A DNA stretch of 43,149 nucleotides. Origin: Chitinophagaceae bacterium. Lineage in GTDB: Bacteria; Bacteroidota; Bacteroidia; Chitinophagales; Chitinophagaceae. Made by a program: the position numbers and the translations under genes. This document shows positions 24,925 to 34,559 of the stretch, one piece after another. Location: the NCBI GenBank assembly GCA_028288585.1, contig JAQBNL010000014.1:1-43149 (forward strand), in the 5' to 3' direction. Numbering within the stretch: position 1 is the stretch's first letter; each line of letters starts with the position of its first letter. Below the pieces are notes generated by a model that did no database searches, was not told where the DNA came from, and saw only the letters and a program-made list of their open reading frames with translations.

Positions 24925-25908
24925 ATGAGTTTTGAAAATTTTCCTGCCGAAAATGAACCACAGCAAAAACCAGTTACCAAAAAAAATGATTACCGCGTAA
25001 TTTTAACCGGCGGGTTATTGGTTGCATTATTGGGAACCTGGGGTTATATAATCTGGGATAAAAATAAAACCAATCAAAAAACGAAGGAGCTTACAACTCA
25101 AATAACTACGAGTGATTCTGCTAAAAATGAATTACAAAGTGAATTGAATGATGCCACAATGCGTTTGGACATGCTTAAAACCACTAATGCAAAAGCTGAC
25201 AGTCTTATTAAAACGAAAGATAAGGATATAGAGGATCTTAAAGGAAAAATCCAAACCATCTTAAATAACAAAAATGCAACTGCTGCTCAATTAGCTGATG
25301 CACGCTCAATGATTGCACAGCTAAAGACCAACATAAATACCTATACTGCAGAGATTGAAAAGTTACAGGGAGAAAAAGTAAAATTAACTGAAGAAAAAAG
25401 AATTGTAACTGAAGAAAGAGATGTTGTAACAAAGAATTTTGATTCTGCGAAAACAGTTATCAAAGCAAAAGAAGATGTAATTGACGTAGGCTCAACCTTG
25501 CATGCTTTTAATTTTAATATAGTAGGACTACATGATAGAGGAGATAAAGAAAAAGAAACTACTACAGCACGAAGAGTAGATAAATTAAGAATAACTTTTG
25601 ACCTTGAGAACAGGATAGCCCCCAGCGGATCAAAAGAAATTTTTGTTTGCATCACCGCACCTGACGGAACACCGGTAGCTGTGGAAGCCTTAGGCTCAGG
25701 TAAGTTTGTAACCCGTGATGGCGTGGAAAAATTATTTACTAAAAAGGTACAGATAAATTATAACCAGGGAGAAAAACAAACTGTTACAGTTGAGTGGAAG
25801 CAGAACCGTGATTTTCAAACAGGAAATTATAAAATTGAGGTATACCATAATGGATTTAAAATAGGTGAAGGTGTACGCAACTTTAAAAAAGGCGGATTGT
25901 TTGGATAA
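24925..25908 (+). CDS. Hypothetical membrane-anchored coiled-coil protein
   Basis: 327 residues. A short cytoplasmic N-terminus (EPQQKPVTKKND) precedes one membrane helix at about 24-44 (RVILTGGLLVALLGTWGYIIW). Residues 49-185 are a long coiled coil rich in K, E, T and D (SDSAKNELQSELNDATM, QLADARSMIAQLK, EKLQGEKVKLTEEK). Residues 190-327 look like a beta-sandwich domain: LHAFNFNIVGL, ITFDLENRIAPSGSKEIFVCI, PDGTPVAVEA, VEWKQNRDFQTGNYKIEVYHNG, KIGEGVRNFKKGGLFG. The C-terminal end resembles extracellular or periplasmic carbohydrate- or protein-binding folds, but I cannot name the family. Its 3' end is followed by a long inverted repeat. Confidence 0.8.
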   Translation: MSFENFPAENEPQQKPVTKKNDYRVILTGGLLVALLGTWGYIIWDKNKTNQKTKELTTQITTSDSAKNELQSELNDATMRLDMLKTTNAKADSLIKTKDKDIEDLKGKIQTILNNKNATAAQLADARSMIAQLKTNINTYTAEIEKLQGEKVKLTEEKRIVTEERDVVTKNFDSAKTVIKAKEDVIDVGSTLHAFNFNIVGLHDRGDKEKETTTARRVDKLRITFDLENRIAPSGSKEIFVCITAPDGTPVAVEALGSGKFVTRDGVEKLFTKKVQINYNQGEKQTVTVEWKQNRDFQTGNYKIEVYHNGFKIGEGVRNFKKGGLFG

Positions 25909-25917
25909 AACTTCAAA

Positions 25918-25984
25918 ACACGAATTATAACGAATTACACGAACGCAGAGAATTATAATTCGTGTAATTCACTTCAATTCGTGT
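25918..25984. repeat. Nested inverted repeat between two convergent genes
   Basis: Inner arms GAATTACACGAA (25932-25943) and TTCGTGTAATTC (25959-25970) are perfectly complementary over 12 bp. Outer arms ACACGAATT (25918-25926) and AATTCGTGT (25976-25984) are also perfect over 9 bp. The resulting hairpin spans about 67 bases between the stops of the coiled-coil gene and the large barrel gene. No T-run follows on either side, so it is not a standard terminator. Confidence 0.85.
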
Positions 25985-25993
25985 AAAAAGGAT

Positions 25994-28900
25994 TTAGAAC
26001 AAAGCTCTTAACGATGCCCTGCCTGAATGTATAGTATGTGTGCCACCGGGTTTGCGGCCTTCATACTCCAGGCTCATTTCAATATTTCCTGCAAGCCGTT
26101 TGGTGAATTGAAGATTCCATAAAAGATTTTTTCCCGGCAATAAGCCATCAAGGATTATATAACCAACTGTTGTATTGGGTGTGCCTCCCGAAAATGAAAT
26201 ATTATTAAAAGTGAATTTACCATTTAGTGTTCCGCTGGAAAGTACATTGTACCTAAACTCGGTGCTTATAGCATTATTTTTTGATTGCTCCCTGTTGTCA
26301 ATTGTATTTTGCTTATCATCATAATTATATATCAGGCTTACTCTTAGCTTACTGCCATAGATATAACTCACAGATGGCTCGATAGATGTTTCATCAATGA
26401 GATAGTTCCTGTTGGCAAATTTTGGAGTAGTGAGCTGGTTTTTTATAAACCGGTTGGTAATTGATGTTGTAATTGACTTGTTAAGATTCCATCTTCCTTT
26501 TAAAGAAACATCTCTTAGTTTACGGCTTTCGAAACCATACGTTAGTAAAGATTTTGTATTGCTTATGCGATGGGTTACATCCATTCCCCACTTCACATTT
26601 GTCCTGTTAAAATAAAATGTGTTTGATAAAAATGAATTCAAAGAAATTAAAGAAGTATCATTATCCCTCTTCCCGAATGGATTAAACTGGAACGTACCTC
26701 CTGAAATATCTTTCTTACTTATTTGCAATGCTGAATTGGTATTTATCCTGCCAATAAATTTTCTAACACCTTTTGCCGAAGCGGGGTTTATCAACGCTTT
26801 TGGATTAAGATCAACACTGTAATTAAACTGAACATAGTTTGCTTTTATATATTGGTTGGTTGGCGTAAATACCCTGATGTATTTTCTTTGATCCTGGTAA
26901 ATAGCAATCTCAAATTCATTTAATTCCGGGATGCCATTGTTGTTATAATCATTCCAGGTATAGTCCCCCTGCCCTGCCGGAACTTCAATATAAGTGTATT
27001 CTCTTTTTTGCTCCTGCCCTGCGCCAACTTCATATAAAAAGCTTCCTGTTAAAAATCCTTTCCATTCATTCACCGCATATTCCAACCTGCCTAAAATACT
27101 TTTATCGCTTTTTAAATTTGTTACCAAGAAAGAATTTAAAACATTTAACTCGCGGTAAGTAGCATTGAGCTTAAACTGATGCCTGTCATTTTTTAAGAGC
27201 TCTGTAAACACGCTAACATTATTGCTTTTATCAGAAGTGATCAAATCCTTTTTAAATGGAAGTTTATTGGTTCTTGTAAAATAAGTAACACCCCACCTGT
27301 TAGGTTTTGTGTCATCCGATTTAATATATACCTGCCAAATATTAAATGCAAAGCTTAATGGTGTAAGTGTATCAAAAATTTTATTGGTGAGTTTATTATT
27401 TTCAGACGAATAATTAAACCCAAGCTGTACCTTTTTAAATTTGCTTAACTGTTTGGAAATATCAATTGACGGGCGGATAAAAGTGCCTTTTTGCACATCG
27501 CCGTTAATATTTGTAAGGTCGATATGGTCGGAGATTTTCCATCCTTTTACCATCATATAATGAACAAACGATTGCCTTAAGCCATTGTAATTATCACTCC
27601 GTTTATAATTTGTTATATCATATTTTACACGGTTATTGTTTTTATCAATCAACTGGAAAGATGCTTCCAGCAACTGTTCTGTAGCAGGTGGTGCATCAAA
27701 AGGCAGGCTCCAGTCACGGTTAAATTCCACATTCCTTAATCTTTCAAGCGGTTTAAATTTATCCTGTACATATTCATAACCTAACTGGGTTTGTAAGTTC
27801 CACACTGATTTTAAGGAACGAAAAACTTTGTTCTCATTCAAGAACTGGAATTTGGCAGCAATGCCATTATCATTGTTTTTATCTTTTGATGAAAAAGTAT
27901 TTACATCATAATTACTTACTGCCAATTCAGTTTTTATTGATGATTTAGGAGAGATAAAATATTCTGCGACAGCGCTTATTAACTGGTGCTTCTTTGGAGT
28001 AATCAAAAGTATAACGGGTTCCCAATCACCCTGGGGTACATTATTGATATCAGGTTGCACCCATTTAAAAACCCTTCCATTTGCATTGCCGTCAGCAATG
28101 GTGTAATTCCCTTTCCCCTGTCCTACATTTAAAAAGGAAAGATTATACAGAATGTCTGTTTTTAAAGTTGAATAAACATAAATCGAATCATGCCGGCCAT
28201 TAAAAAGCGTATCAATTTTTTTGTATAAAATTTTACTTGCGGAAAATGTATCTCTTTGTGCATTTTGATAGCGTGCGCTGTCAAGATTATCCCCCAGGGT
28301 TGAAAGAAATTGTTTTTGATTTGCATCCAGCGTTTGATTAATAGATGAATTTTTTGCATCCACATTTGAATAAGCGCCAATGCTGAGTTTTAATTTATTG
28401 TTTAAATTAATTTCATCATTAGCATAGATGAGAGAGTTAAGATAATTCCTGTCGCCAAATTCAAATTCAACCTGTATCCTGCTGTCCTTTGTTATTAAGC
28501 GCTTTGGCGTAAATGTAAGCTCAGCTGTATTATAGTTAATGATGTAATCCTCGTCCTCCCCTCTTCTTAAAAGCTCGCCATCAAGAAATACACGTTCTGT
28601 GCTTGCGAGGACTGTAAAGTATAATTCATTATTGGGGCCGTATAACCTGTATGGCCCCTGGTTGCCTTCTAAAGGAGTAATAACATTCGATGTAAACTTT
28701 CCTTTGGCAATTGCGCCGCTTAACAGTAAAGAGTTAGATACATTTTTACTAACCCGGTTGTCAGTTTGAAAAGAAGTTCCCTGCAGTCTTTTATAAAAGT
28801 TAAGAAAATAATTTTTGCTTTGCCTGATATCAATATCTCCAAAATTTGCCTGCCATCCTTTCTTTTTAATTTGCATAAATACTTTATCAAAATCACGGAT

Positions 28901-29467
28901 GTCCTGCGTATTCCCTTCAGGTTGAATTGGGATGTTATTATCGCTGATAGCGGCAGTAAGCTCAAGACTATCACCAATAAATCCATTCAATTGCAAATTC
29001 AAACTTGAGTTTACTACAGCATCCTGGTTATTGCCAAAAGAAAGTCCGCGGCCAATGCTTCCTGTTAAGTTTATACTGCCGAAATCAAATAATTTATCTG
29101 CTTTTTTATTATTGAATACTGAGGGTTCAATCAAAAAATTATAGCGAACACTGTCATAATTAAATCTTTTGGTAACTGCATTTAGCTTGTAGGGAAAGAC
29201 GCGGTAAGTAACCAGGACTTTTTCCACCGGGGGTTTTATTTTCCATGCCAATCTTGCATTTACATAATCTACTTCATACATGTTGGATGGAATATCATTT
29301 ATAATAAATGTATTCGGCACAATGCTTACACTATCAAACTGGATGACACTTTGCGTTGTAGAAATATATTTTTTACGGAGATTAGAAAGAGATGAAGGAT
29401 CCTGGGCAAAAATGCCTTCTGCAAATAATAAAAAGAGAAAAACAAAGTAAATCCTAGGGGGTTTCAA
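25994..29467 (-). CDS. Large outer-membrane beta-barrel-type protein, function unknown
   Basis: 1157 residues. Start codon is TTG at 29467; a stop codon lies directly before it, and the next ATG would lose the signal peptide, which is clear at residues 5-21 (YFVFLFLLFAEGIFAQ). The rest is a long series of alternating aromatic and polar strands typical of a large outer-membrane barrel (SINLTGSIGRGLSFGNNQDA, SRIQVEFEFGDRNYLNSLIY, NAISTEFRYNVLSSG). The order of an N-terminal interaction domain then repeated strands resembles the SprA-like and other Bacteroidota giant surface proteins. No plug or TonB box is obvious. Role: surface or secretion-related, not assigned. It follows the 29611 gene on the same strand. 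Confidence 0.8.
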   Translation of the reverse strand: MKPPRIYFVFLFLLFAEGIFAQDPSSLSNLRKKYISTTQSVIQFDSVSIVPNTFIINDIPSNMYEVDYVNARLAWKIKPPVEKVLVTYRVFPYKLNAVTKRFNYDSVRYNFLIEPSVFNNKKADKLFDFGSINLTGSIGRGLSFGNNQDAVVNSSLNLQLNGFIGDSLELTAAISDNNIPIQPEGNTQDIRDFDKVFMQIKKKGWQANFGDIDIRQSKNYFLNFYKRLQGTSFQTDNRVSKNVSNSLLLSGAIAKGKFTSNVITPLEGNQGPYRLYGPNNELYFTVLASTERVFLDGELLRRGEDEDYIINYNTAELTFTPKRLITKDSRIQVEFEFGDRNYLNSLIYANDEINLNNKLKLSIGAYSNVDAKNSSINQTLDANQKQFLSTLGDNLDSARYQNAQRDTFSASKILYKKIDTLFNGRHDSIYVYSTLKTDILYNLSFLNVGQGKGNYTIADGNANGRVFKWVQPDINNVPQGDWEPVILLITPKKHQLISAVAEYFISPKSSIKTELAVSNYDVNTFSSKDKNNDNGIAAKFQFLNENKVFRSLKSVWNLQTQLGYEYVQDKFKPLERLRNVEFNRDWSLPFDAPPATEQLLEASFQLIDKNNNRVKYDITNYKRSDNYNGLRQSFVHYMMVKGWKISDHIDLTNINGDVQKGTFIRPSIDISKQLSKFKKVQLGFNYSSENNKLTNKIFDTLTPLSFAFNIWQVYIKSDDTKPNRWGVTYFTRTNKLPFKKDLITSDKSNNVSVFTELLKNDRHQFKLNATYRELNVLNSFLVTNLKSDKSILGRLEYAVNEWKGFLTGSFLYEVGAGQEQKREYTYIEVPAGQGDYTWNDYNNNGIPELNEFEIAIYQDQRKYIRVFTPTNQYIKANYVQFNYSVDLNPKALINPASAKGVRKFIGRINTNSALQISKKDISGGTFQFNPFGKRDNDTSLISLNSFLSNTFYFNRTNVKWGMDVTHRISNTKSLLTYGFESRKLRDVSLKGRWNLNKSITTSITNRFIKNQLTTPKFANRNYLIDETSIEPSVSYIYGSKLRVSLIYNYDDKQNTIDNREQSKNNAISTEFRYNVLSSGTLNGKFTFNNISFSGGTPNTTVGYIILDGLLPGKNLLWNLQFTKRLAGNIEMSLEYEGRKPGGTHTIHSGRASLRALF

Positions 29468-29526
29468 TCAGTTTTTATTAGTAATGCTTAAAATTAGTAT
29501 TTATTGTGCAGCTAAGGGTTAAGCGA

Positions 29527-29607
29527 CAGAATTAAGTAGTGTATCAGTGAAAATCTGTGTAATCCGTGGCAAAGCATTTTTAAACTGATACACTACCCAG
29601 AATTAAG
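29527..29607. repeat. Short hairpin element with terminal inverted repeats and flanking direct repeats
   Basis: GTAGTGTATCAGT (29536-29548) and ACTGATACACTAC (29584-29596) are perfect 13-bp inverted repeats. The 35 bases between include TCTGTGTAATCCGTGG. A 10-base direct repeat CAGAATTAAG flanks both sides (29527-29536 and 29598-29607). This looks like a small non-autonomous element with a target-site duplication, or a long hairpin with chance flanks. It fills the gap between two barrel-protein genes. Confidence 0.7.
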
Positions 29608-29610
29608 AGA

Positions 29611-30873
29611 TTAAAAATTGATGGAATAATTTAATCCCTTAAAACGCGGATTCACGATACTATTTGATATAGAACCGAACCGGTAACTAAATCCCATGCC
29701 CACGTTATATTGGAATGAAGATTTTAATTCCCTGTTTCTAACCAGCAATTCATCCCTGGTAAAACTTCCCTTCCTCAACCCTATCTGATCATTGATCAAT
29801 CCATAATTTCCATAAACAGCAAAATTTAATCCTTTAACAATACGCCAGCTTACAGCACCATTAAACGAAAGATCATTTTTAGACAGGTCATCAAAATAAT
29901 TAGAGTAAAAAATGCCCAGGTTAATACTGCCCCAGGGTTGGGTAAAGGAGGTAATAATATTTAAACTCTGTTGAATTTGAAATTCCTTTGTTTTAAAATA
30001 AACAGTTGTGTCAAAATAATTATTATAAATTGGACCTAACATATACTGAACAACAATTCTTTGGCTATTAAACTTTGAATAGGGATAGAAACTGTATTCC
30101 AGCTTAGGTCTTACACGAATACCAAACTTAATATTGGAATAAAGAGAATTTGCATAAGAAGTTGCGATACCATAAGACCAATGGGCATTAATGCTCCTGG
30201 CTACCTGCAAATCAGAATAATATTCCTTCCTGGTAAATTTACTTCTGCTGGTATCCTGTATATAAATTTGAACATCCCTGTTAGCGGAAAGGCTAAAATT
30301 TATTTTCCATTTTTCAGTTTCTTTATCTGCTGATATATAAGCATACACCGAATGCTGTTTATAATTTTGGGAACCACTTAAACTTCCATTAGCGCCTATT
30401 TGATAAACCCATGATTTCCATTTATCAATTTGTGTTGTGGATGCAGTATCTTTTTTCTTATCAGCATAAGATATTTGTAACTCACTGCCTGCAGGCGTTT
30501 TCGAGATGTAACGCACAAGGCCCAATTTTAAATACTGGACCAACTTTTTTCTTTGGCCATCTTCAGTTGTAGTGGGGTCATTAAAATAGGTAAGTGTATC
30601 TGAAAAATTATGAAATGCTTTTTGACCAATAAAATTTATTTGCGCCTGTATGCCGCCTGATGAACTGTTTTGCGTATTGACCATTACATGCACATCAGCA
30701 TCAAACCGGTCTCTCACAAATGTTACCATTTTCATTTCCGATCTTACATAATCAAAATCACAAAGCCACGATTGTGTACAATCTAAATACACTTTTAGCT
30801 TTTCGGCAGAAGTTTGTGAAAATCCTTTAATTGAAAATAAAACAAGAAGAAATGCAAAAAGTATTTTCCTCAT
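29611..30873 (-). CDS. Outer-membrane beta-barrel-type protein
   Basis: 420 residues. Signal peptide at 1-20 (MRKILFAFLLVLFSIKGFSQ). Residues 27-130 include KVYLDCTQSWLCDFDYVRSE with two cysteines nine or so residues apart, possibly a disulfide, then FVRDRFDADVHVMVNTQN. The rest is regular alternating strands with short turns (FGIRVRPKLEYSFYPYSKF, QRIVVQYMLGPIYNNYFD, GAVSWRIVKGLNFAVYGNYGLI) and a C-terminal aromatic residue (SINF), as in outer-membrane barrels. Function not known. The hairpin element at 29527-29607 follows it, then the 1157-residue protein on the same strand. Confidence 0.8.
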   Translation of the reverse strand: MRKILFAFLLVLFSIKGFSQTSAEKLKVYLDCTQSWLCDFDYVRSEMKMVTFVRDRFDADVHVMVNTQNSSSGGIQAQINFIGQKAFHNFSDTLTYFNDPTTTEDGQRKKLVQYLKLGLVRYISKTPAGSELQISYADKKKDTASTTQIDKWKSWVYQIGANGSLSGSQNYKQHSVYAYISADKETEKWKINFSLSANRDVQIYIQDTSRSKFTRKEYYSDLQVARSINAHWSYGIATSYANSLYSNIKFGIRVRPKLEYSFYPYSKFNSQRIVVQYMLGPIYNNYFDTTVYFKTKEFQIQQSLNIITSFTQPWGSINLGIFYSNYFDDLSKNDLSFNGAVSWRIVKGLNFAVYGNYGLINDQIGLRKGSFTRDELLVRNRELKSSFQYNVGMGFSYRFGSISNSIVNPRFKGLNYSINF

Positions 30874-30933
30874 GTAGCTGCTTAAGGTGCAGTAAAGAAA
30901 GGCGAAGTAATGTTAAGAAAATCTAAATAAATA

Positions 30934-31680
30934 TCATTCCGCAGTGGTACCTGCACCAAAGTATTCCCTGTTCATTCGTGCAATATTTGAAACAGAAATT
31001 CCTTTAGGGCAAACGGCTTCACATTCATAAATATTGGTGCAATTACCGAAGCCTTCTTTATCCATTTGGGTGACCATATTTAAAACTCTTGTTTTTCTTT
31101 CGGGCTCGCCCTGTGGCAGTAATGCAAGCTGCGAAACTTTAGCACTTACAAATAACATGGCAGCTCCATTGGGACATGCAGCAACACATGCACCACATCC
31201 AATGCAGGATGCAGCAAAGAACGATTCATCAGCTTTTTGTTTTTCTATTGGGAGAGCATTGGCATCAACAGCATTACCAGTATTGACTGATACATAACCT
31301 CCTGCCTGTATTATCCTGTCGAAAGCAGTTCTGTCAACAACCAAATCTTTTATAACAGGAAAGGCTACAGAGCGCCATGGTTCCACTACTATGGTATCGC
31401 CATCTTTAAAAGCTCTCATGTGTAACTGGCAAACTGTATTCTTTTCCCATGGCCCATGTGCTTTGCCATTTACATACATGCTGCATGATCCGCAAATCCC
31501 TTCACGGCAATCATGATCAAATGCAACGGGATCTTTTCCTTCATTTACGAGTCTTTCATTCAGCACATCAAACATTTCTAAAAAAGACATTTCAGAAGAA
31601 ATGTTTTCAACTTCGAAAGTTTCAAACTTTCCTTTTGCTTCAGCATTTTTCTGCCGCCAAACTTTTAATTTAAGATTCAT
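30934..31680 (-). CDS. sdhB: Succinate dehydrogenase iron-sulfur subunit
   Basis: 248 residues from the ATG at 31680 ([12 protein letters not shown]); an ATG five codons earlier is the alternative. The N-terminal [2Fe-2S] cluster uses C58, C63, C66 and C84 ([16 protein letters not shown], then NTVCQLH). The C-terminal part has [14 protein letters not shown] and CEAVCPKGI, for the [4Fe-4S] and [3Fe-4S] clusters. It carries electrons from the flavoprotein to quinone. It ends the sdhC-sdhA-sdhB operon; the gap to sdhA is 40 bases. Fumarate reductase cannot be excluded by sequence alone because the family uses the same fold. Confidence 0.96.
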   Translation of the reverse strand: MNLKLKVWRQKNAEAKGKFETFEVENISSEMSFLEMFDVLNERLVNEGKDPVAFDHDCREGICGSCSMYVNGKAHGPWEKNTVCQLHMRAFKDGDTIVVEPWRSVAFPVIKDLVVDRTAFDRIIQAGGYVSVNTGNAVDANALPIEKQKADESFFAASCIGCGACVAACPNGAAMLFVSAKVSQLALLPQGEPERKTRVLNMVTQMDKEGFGNCTNIYECEAVCPKGISVSNIARMNREYFGAGTTAE

Positions 31681-31720
31681 ATTGTAATGTTCCATACACT
31701 ATCTTCTTTTAAAATATTTT

Positions 31721-33697
31721 TTATTTATATGAACGCTGGCTAGGATGCACAATATCAAAATGCAATTTCTCTTTGTGCATTTCTTCTTCACCCTTTTCAT
31801 TGTACTCCCATGCAGCTACGTAACTATAATTTGAGTCATCCCGTTTTGCTTCGCCTTCTTCGGTCTGCATCTCTTCACGAAAATGGCCTCCGCAACTTTC
31901 TTTACGGTTTAATGCATCCATACACATCAGTTCTCCTAATTCAATAAAGTCTGCTACCCTGCCAGCTTTATCTAATTCAAAATTCATTTCATTTATTTCC
32001 CCGGGAATTCTCACGTTACTCCAGAATTCATTTTTCAATTGCTTTATCTCTTCGATGGCAGTTTTTAATCCTTCTTCATTTCTTGCCATTCCGCATTTGT
32101 CCCACATTATTATTCCAAGCCGCTTATGAAAACTTTCTACAGATTCTGTTCCTTTAATGCTCATCAGCTTTTCTATTCTTAGTCTTACTTCATTTTCTGT
32201 TTGTTCAAATGCAGGATGTGTTACCGGAATTGAAGGAGTACGAATTTCATCAGCCAGATAATTTCCTAAAGTGTAAGGAATAACAAAGTAGCCATCAGCC
32301 AACCCCTGCATTAATGCGGAAGCACCTAGCCTGTTAGCGCCATGGTCACTGAAGTTTGCCTCGCCTAAAGCATATAAGCCGGGAACAGTTGTCATTAATT
32401 CATAATCAACCCATAAGCCACCCATTGTATAATGCACAGCAGGATAAATTCTCATCGGAATTTCATATGGATTTTCCCCTGTTATCTTTTCATACATCTC
32501 GAAAAGATTGCCATATTTTTCTTCAACAACTTCTCTTCCCAATTTGATAATGGTTGCTTCATCAGCATTTTCAATATTGTGTTTACCCACTTCAATCAGT
32601 CCATATCTTTTTATTGCATCAGCAAAATCGAGATAGACTGCAAGCTTTGTTGTTCCAACGCCGTAACCTTCATCACATCTTTCTTTAGCAGCTCTTGAGG
32701 CAACATCTCTCGGCACGAGATTACCGAATGCAGGATATCTTCTCTCTAAATAATAATCTCTTTCATCTTCAGGAATATCAGTTGGCTTACGGTTATCACT
32801 CTTCTTTTTCGGCACCCATATTCTACCATCATTACGCAAACTTTCGCTCATCAATGTAAGTTTGCTTTGATACTCGCCACTTACCGGGATACATGTTGGA
32901 TGAATTTGTGTAAAGCATGGATTGCCAAAATATGCTCCTTTTTTATGCGCTTTCCATGCGGCAGTTACATTGCTGCCCATAGCATTGGTGCTTAAATAAA
33001 ATACGTTTCCATATCCGCCGGAGCACAATAAAACTGCATGCCCGAAATGTCTTTCTAATTTTCCGGTAACCAAATCTCTTGCAATAATTCCTCTCGCCTT
33101 ACCATCTATCGTTACCACATCCAACATTTCATGACGGCTATACATTTTTACATTTCCCAAAGCAATTTGTCTTTCCAATGCGCTGTATGCACCCAATAAT
33201 AATTGCTGGCCAGTTTGCCCTGCAGCATAAAAGGTACGCTGCACCTGTGTTCCGCCAAAGGAACGGTTGCTAAGTAAACCTCCATATTCTCTTGCAAAAG
33301 GAACGCCCTGTGCAACACACTGATCAATTATTGCTGCGCTTACTTCTGCCAGGCGATAAACATTTCCTTCTCTTGAACGGTAATCACCGCCCTTTACTGT
33401 ATCATAAAATAACCTGAAAACTGAGTCACCATCATTTTGATAATTCTTTGCTGCATTAATTCCTCCCTGTGCTGCAATGCTGTGTGCACGGCGGGGACTA
33501 TCCTGGAAACAAAATGCTTTTACTTTATAGCCTAACTCTCCTAAAGACGCAGCAGCAGAGGCTCCTGCCAAGCCTGTACCGATAACTATTATTTCAAGCT
33601 TACGCTTATTAGCAGGGTTAACCAGTTTTACATGGCTCTTATAATCGCTCCATTTTTTTTCCAGTTCTCCCTCAGGAATTTTTGCATCTAACCCCAT
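31721..33697 (-). CDS. sdhA: Succinate dehydrogenase flavoprotein subunit
   Basis: 658 residues. FAD binding is shown by [19 protein letters not shown] (residues 38-56) and [13 protein letters not shown], where H72 is the covalent FAD attachment point. The substrate site follows ([31 protein letters not shown]), and [17 protein letters not shown] closes the FAD domain. The C-terminal helical domain has [23 protein letters not shown]. It oxidises succinate to fumarate. The length, about 650, and the b558-type partner are typical of the Bacteroidota/Bacillus-type enzyme. It begins 16 bases after the sdhC stop. Confidence 0.97.
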   Translation of the reverse strand: MGLDAKIPEGELEKKWSDYKSHVKLVNPANKRKLEIIVIGTGLAGASAAASLGELGYKVKAFCFQDSPRRAHSIAAQGGINAAKNYQNDGDSVFRLFYDTVKGGDYRSREGNVYRLAEVSAAIIDQCVAQGVPFAREYGGLLSNRSFGGTQVQRTFYAAGQTGQQLLLGAYSALERQIALGNVKMYSRHEMLDVVTIDGKARGIIARDLVTGKLERHFGHAVLLCSGGYGNVFYLSTNAMGSNVTAAWKAHKKGAYFGNPCFTQIHPTCIPVSGEYQSKLTLMSESLRNDGRIWVPKKKSDNRKPTDIPEDERDYYLERRYPAFGNLVPRDVASRAAKERCDEGYGVGTTKLAVYLDFADAIKRYGLIEVGKHNIENADEATIIKLGREVVEEKYGNLFEMYEKITGENPYEIPMRIYPAVHYTMGGLWVDYELMTTVPGLYALGEANFSDHGANRLGASALMQGLADGYFVIPYTLGNYLADEIRTPSIPVTHPAFEQTENEVRLRIEKLMSIKGTESVESFHKRLGIIMWDKCGMARNEEGLKTAIEEIKQLKNEFWSNVRIPGEINEMNFELDKAGRVADFIELGELMCMDALNRKESCGGHFREEMQTEEGEAKRDDSNYSYVAAWEYNEKGEEEMHKEKLHFDIVHPSQRSYK

Positions 33698-33713
33698 GAA
33701 ATAGTTTATAGTT

Positions 33714-34436
33714 TTAGTTAATCCATTTTAAATAAATAGCAATTGGCATTAAAGCAAATAATGTACAAATCACTACAGTATAAAAAACACCTAATCCTTT
33801 TATCAATGGTGTATATTTTTTATGATTGATCCCGAATGTTTGAAATGCACTTTGAAAGCCATGCAATAAATGCCATGCCAAGGCAAATACACCTAACGCA
33901 TAAACAATCACCGCTCCTGGATACTGGAAAACAATTTTCATTTCAGCGTATAGATCATGAACCTGTTGATTGTTATAATCCACAAGAGTGGTTTCCTGTA
34001 GTTTATGAATACCTGCCATTCCTCCAAACCTTGATGGCGTCCAGAAATGATATAGGTGAAGAATAAGAAATAATAAAATAAGTGTACCCAATAATCCCAT
34101 GCTCCTGCTGTACCATTTGCCTTCCCTGTATTTGCTCACCTTATATTTTATTGGCCGTGCATTTTTATTTTGTGACCACAATATTAATCCCTGAACAATG
34201 TGTAACAGCAGGCCAACAAATAAACCATACTCCATTGCTCTTATAAAAAAATTAGTACCAAATAAATGAGCCCAGTGATTAAAGGTTTGTCCATTGTCAT
34301 TGGGATCATACAGATCAAAAAATATCATACTGTTAAGCGTACAATGAACAATTAAAAAAGTGATGAGAAAAAAACCGGTAAGCCCCATCACATATTTTTT
34401 ACCGAGAGAAGAAGTGAAAAACTGTTTCCATGTCAT
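33714..34436 (-). CDS. sdhC: Succinate dehydrogenase cytochrome b558 subunit
   Basis: 240 residues with five hydrophobic helices, the usual single membrane anchor carrying two b hemes in this class. Histidines suitable as heme ligands are H31 ([10 protein letters not shown]), H79 (LLLHIVQG), H122 ([10 protein letters not shown]) and those in [17 protein letters not shown]. It quinone-links the SdhA/SdhB head to the inner membrane. First gene of the sdhCAB operon; a -7-like element lies at 34467-34474. Confidence 0.95.
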   Translation of the reverse strand: MTWKQFFTSSLGKKYVMGLTGFFLITFLIVHCTLNSMIFFDLYDPNDNGQTFNHWAHLFGTNFFIRAMEYGLFVGLLLHIVQGLILWSQNKNARPIKYKVSKYREGKWYSRSMGLLGTLILLFLILHLYHFWTPSRFGGMAGIHKLQETTLVDYNNQQVHDLYAEMKIVFQYPGAVIVYALGVFALAWHLLHGFQSAFQTFGINHKKYTPLIKGLGVFYTVVICTLFALMPIAIYLKWIN

Positions 34437-34466
34437 AAAAGAAGCGTTGGATAAATTTCAGATGGA

Positions 34467-34474
34467 CAAAAATA
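34467..34474 (-). promoter_or_regulatory. -7 promoter element of the sdhCAB operon
   Basis: Minus-strand TATTTTTG fits TAnnTTTG, 30 bases before the sdhC ATG. No TTG at -33. Confidence 0.4.
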
Positions 34475-34520
34475 CTACAGGAAGTTTGAAAAAAATAAGA
34501 AATAAGAAATGAGACATAAG

Positions 34521-34545
34521 CCCGCCCGGATGATGACCGGATGGG
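34521..34545 (-). terminator. Hairpin after the hypothetical gene at 34560, possible terminator
   Basis: CCCGCCCGG (34521-34529) and CCGGATGGG (34537-34545) pair over nine positions with one G-U and one mismatch. It is G/C-rich, lies 14 bases after the stop at 34560 in minus-strand reading, but has no T-run, so a weak or Rho-assisted terminator is all that can be said. Confidence 0.4.
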
Positions 34546-34559
34546 TATAATAAAATGAG

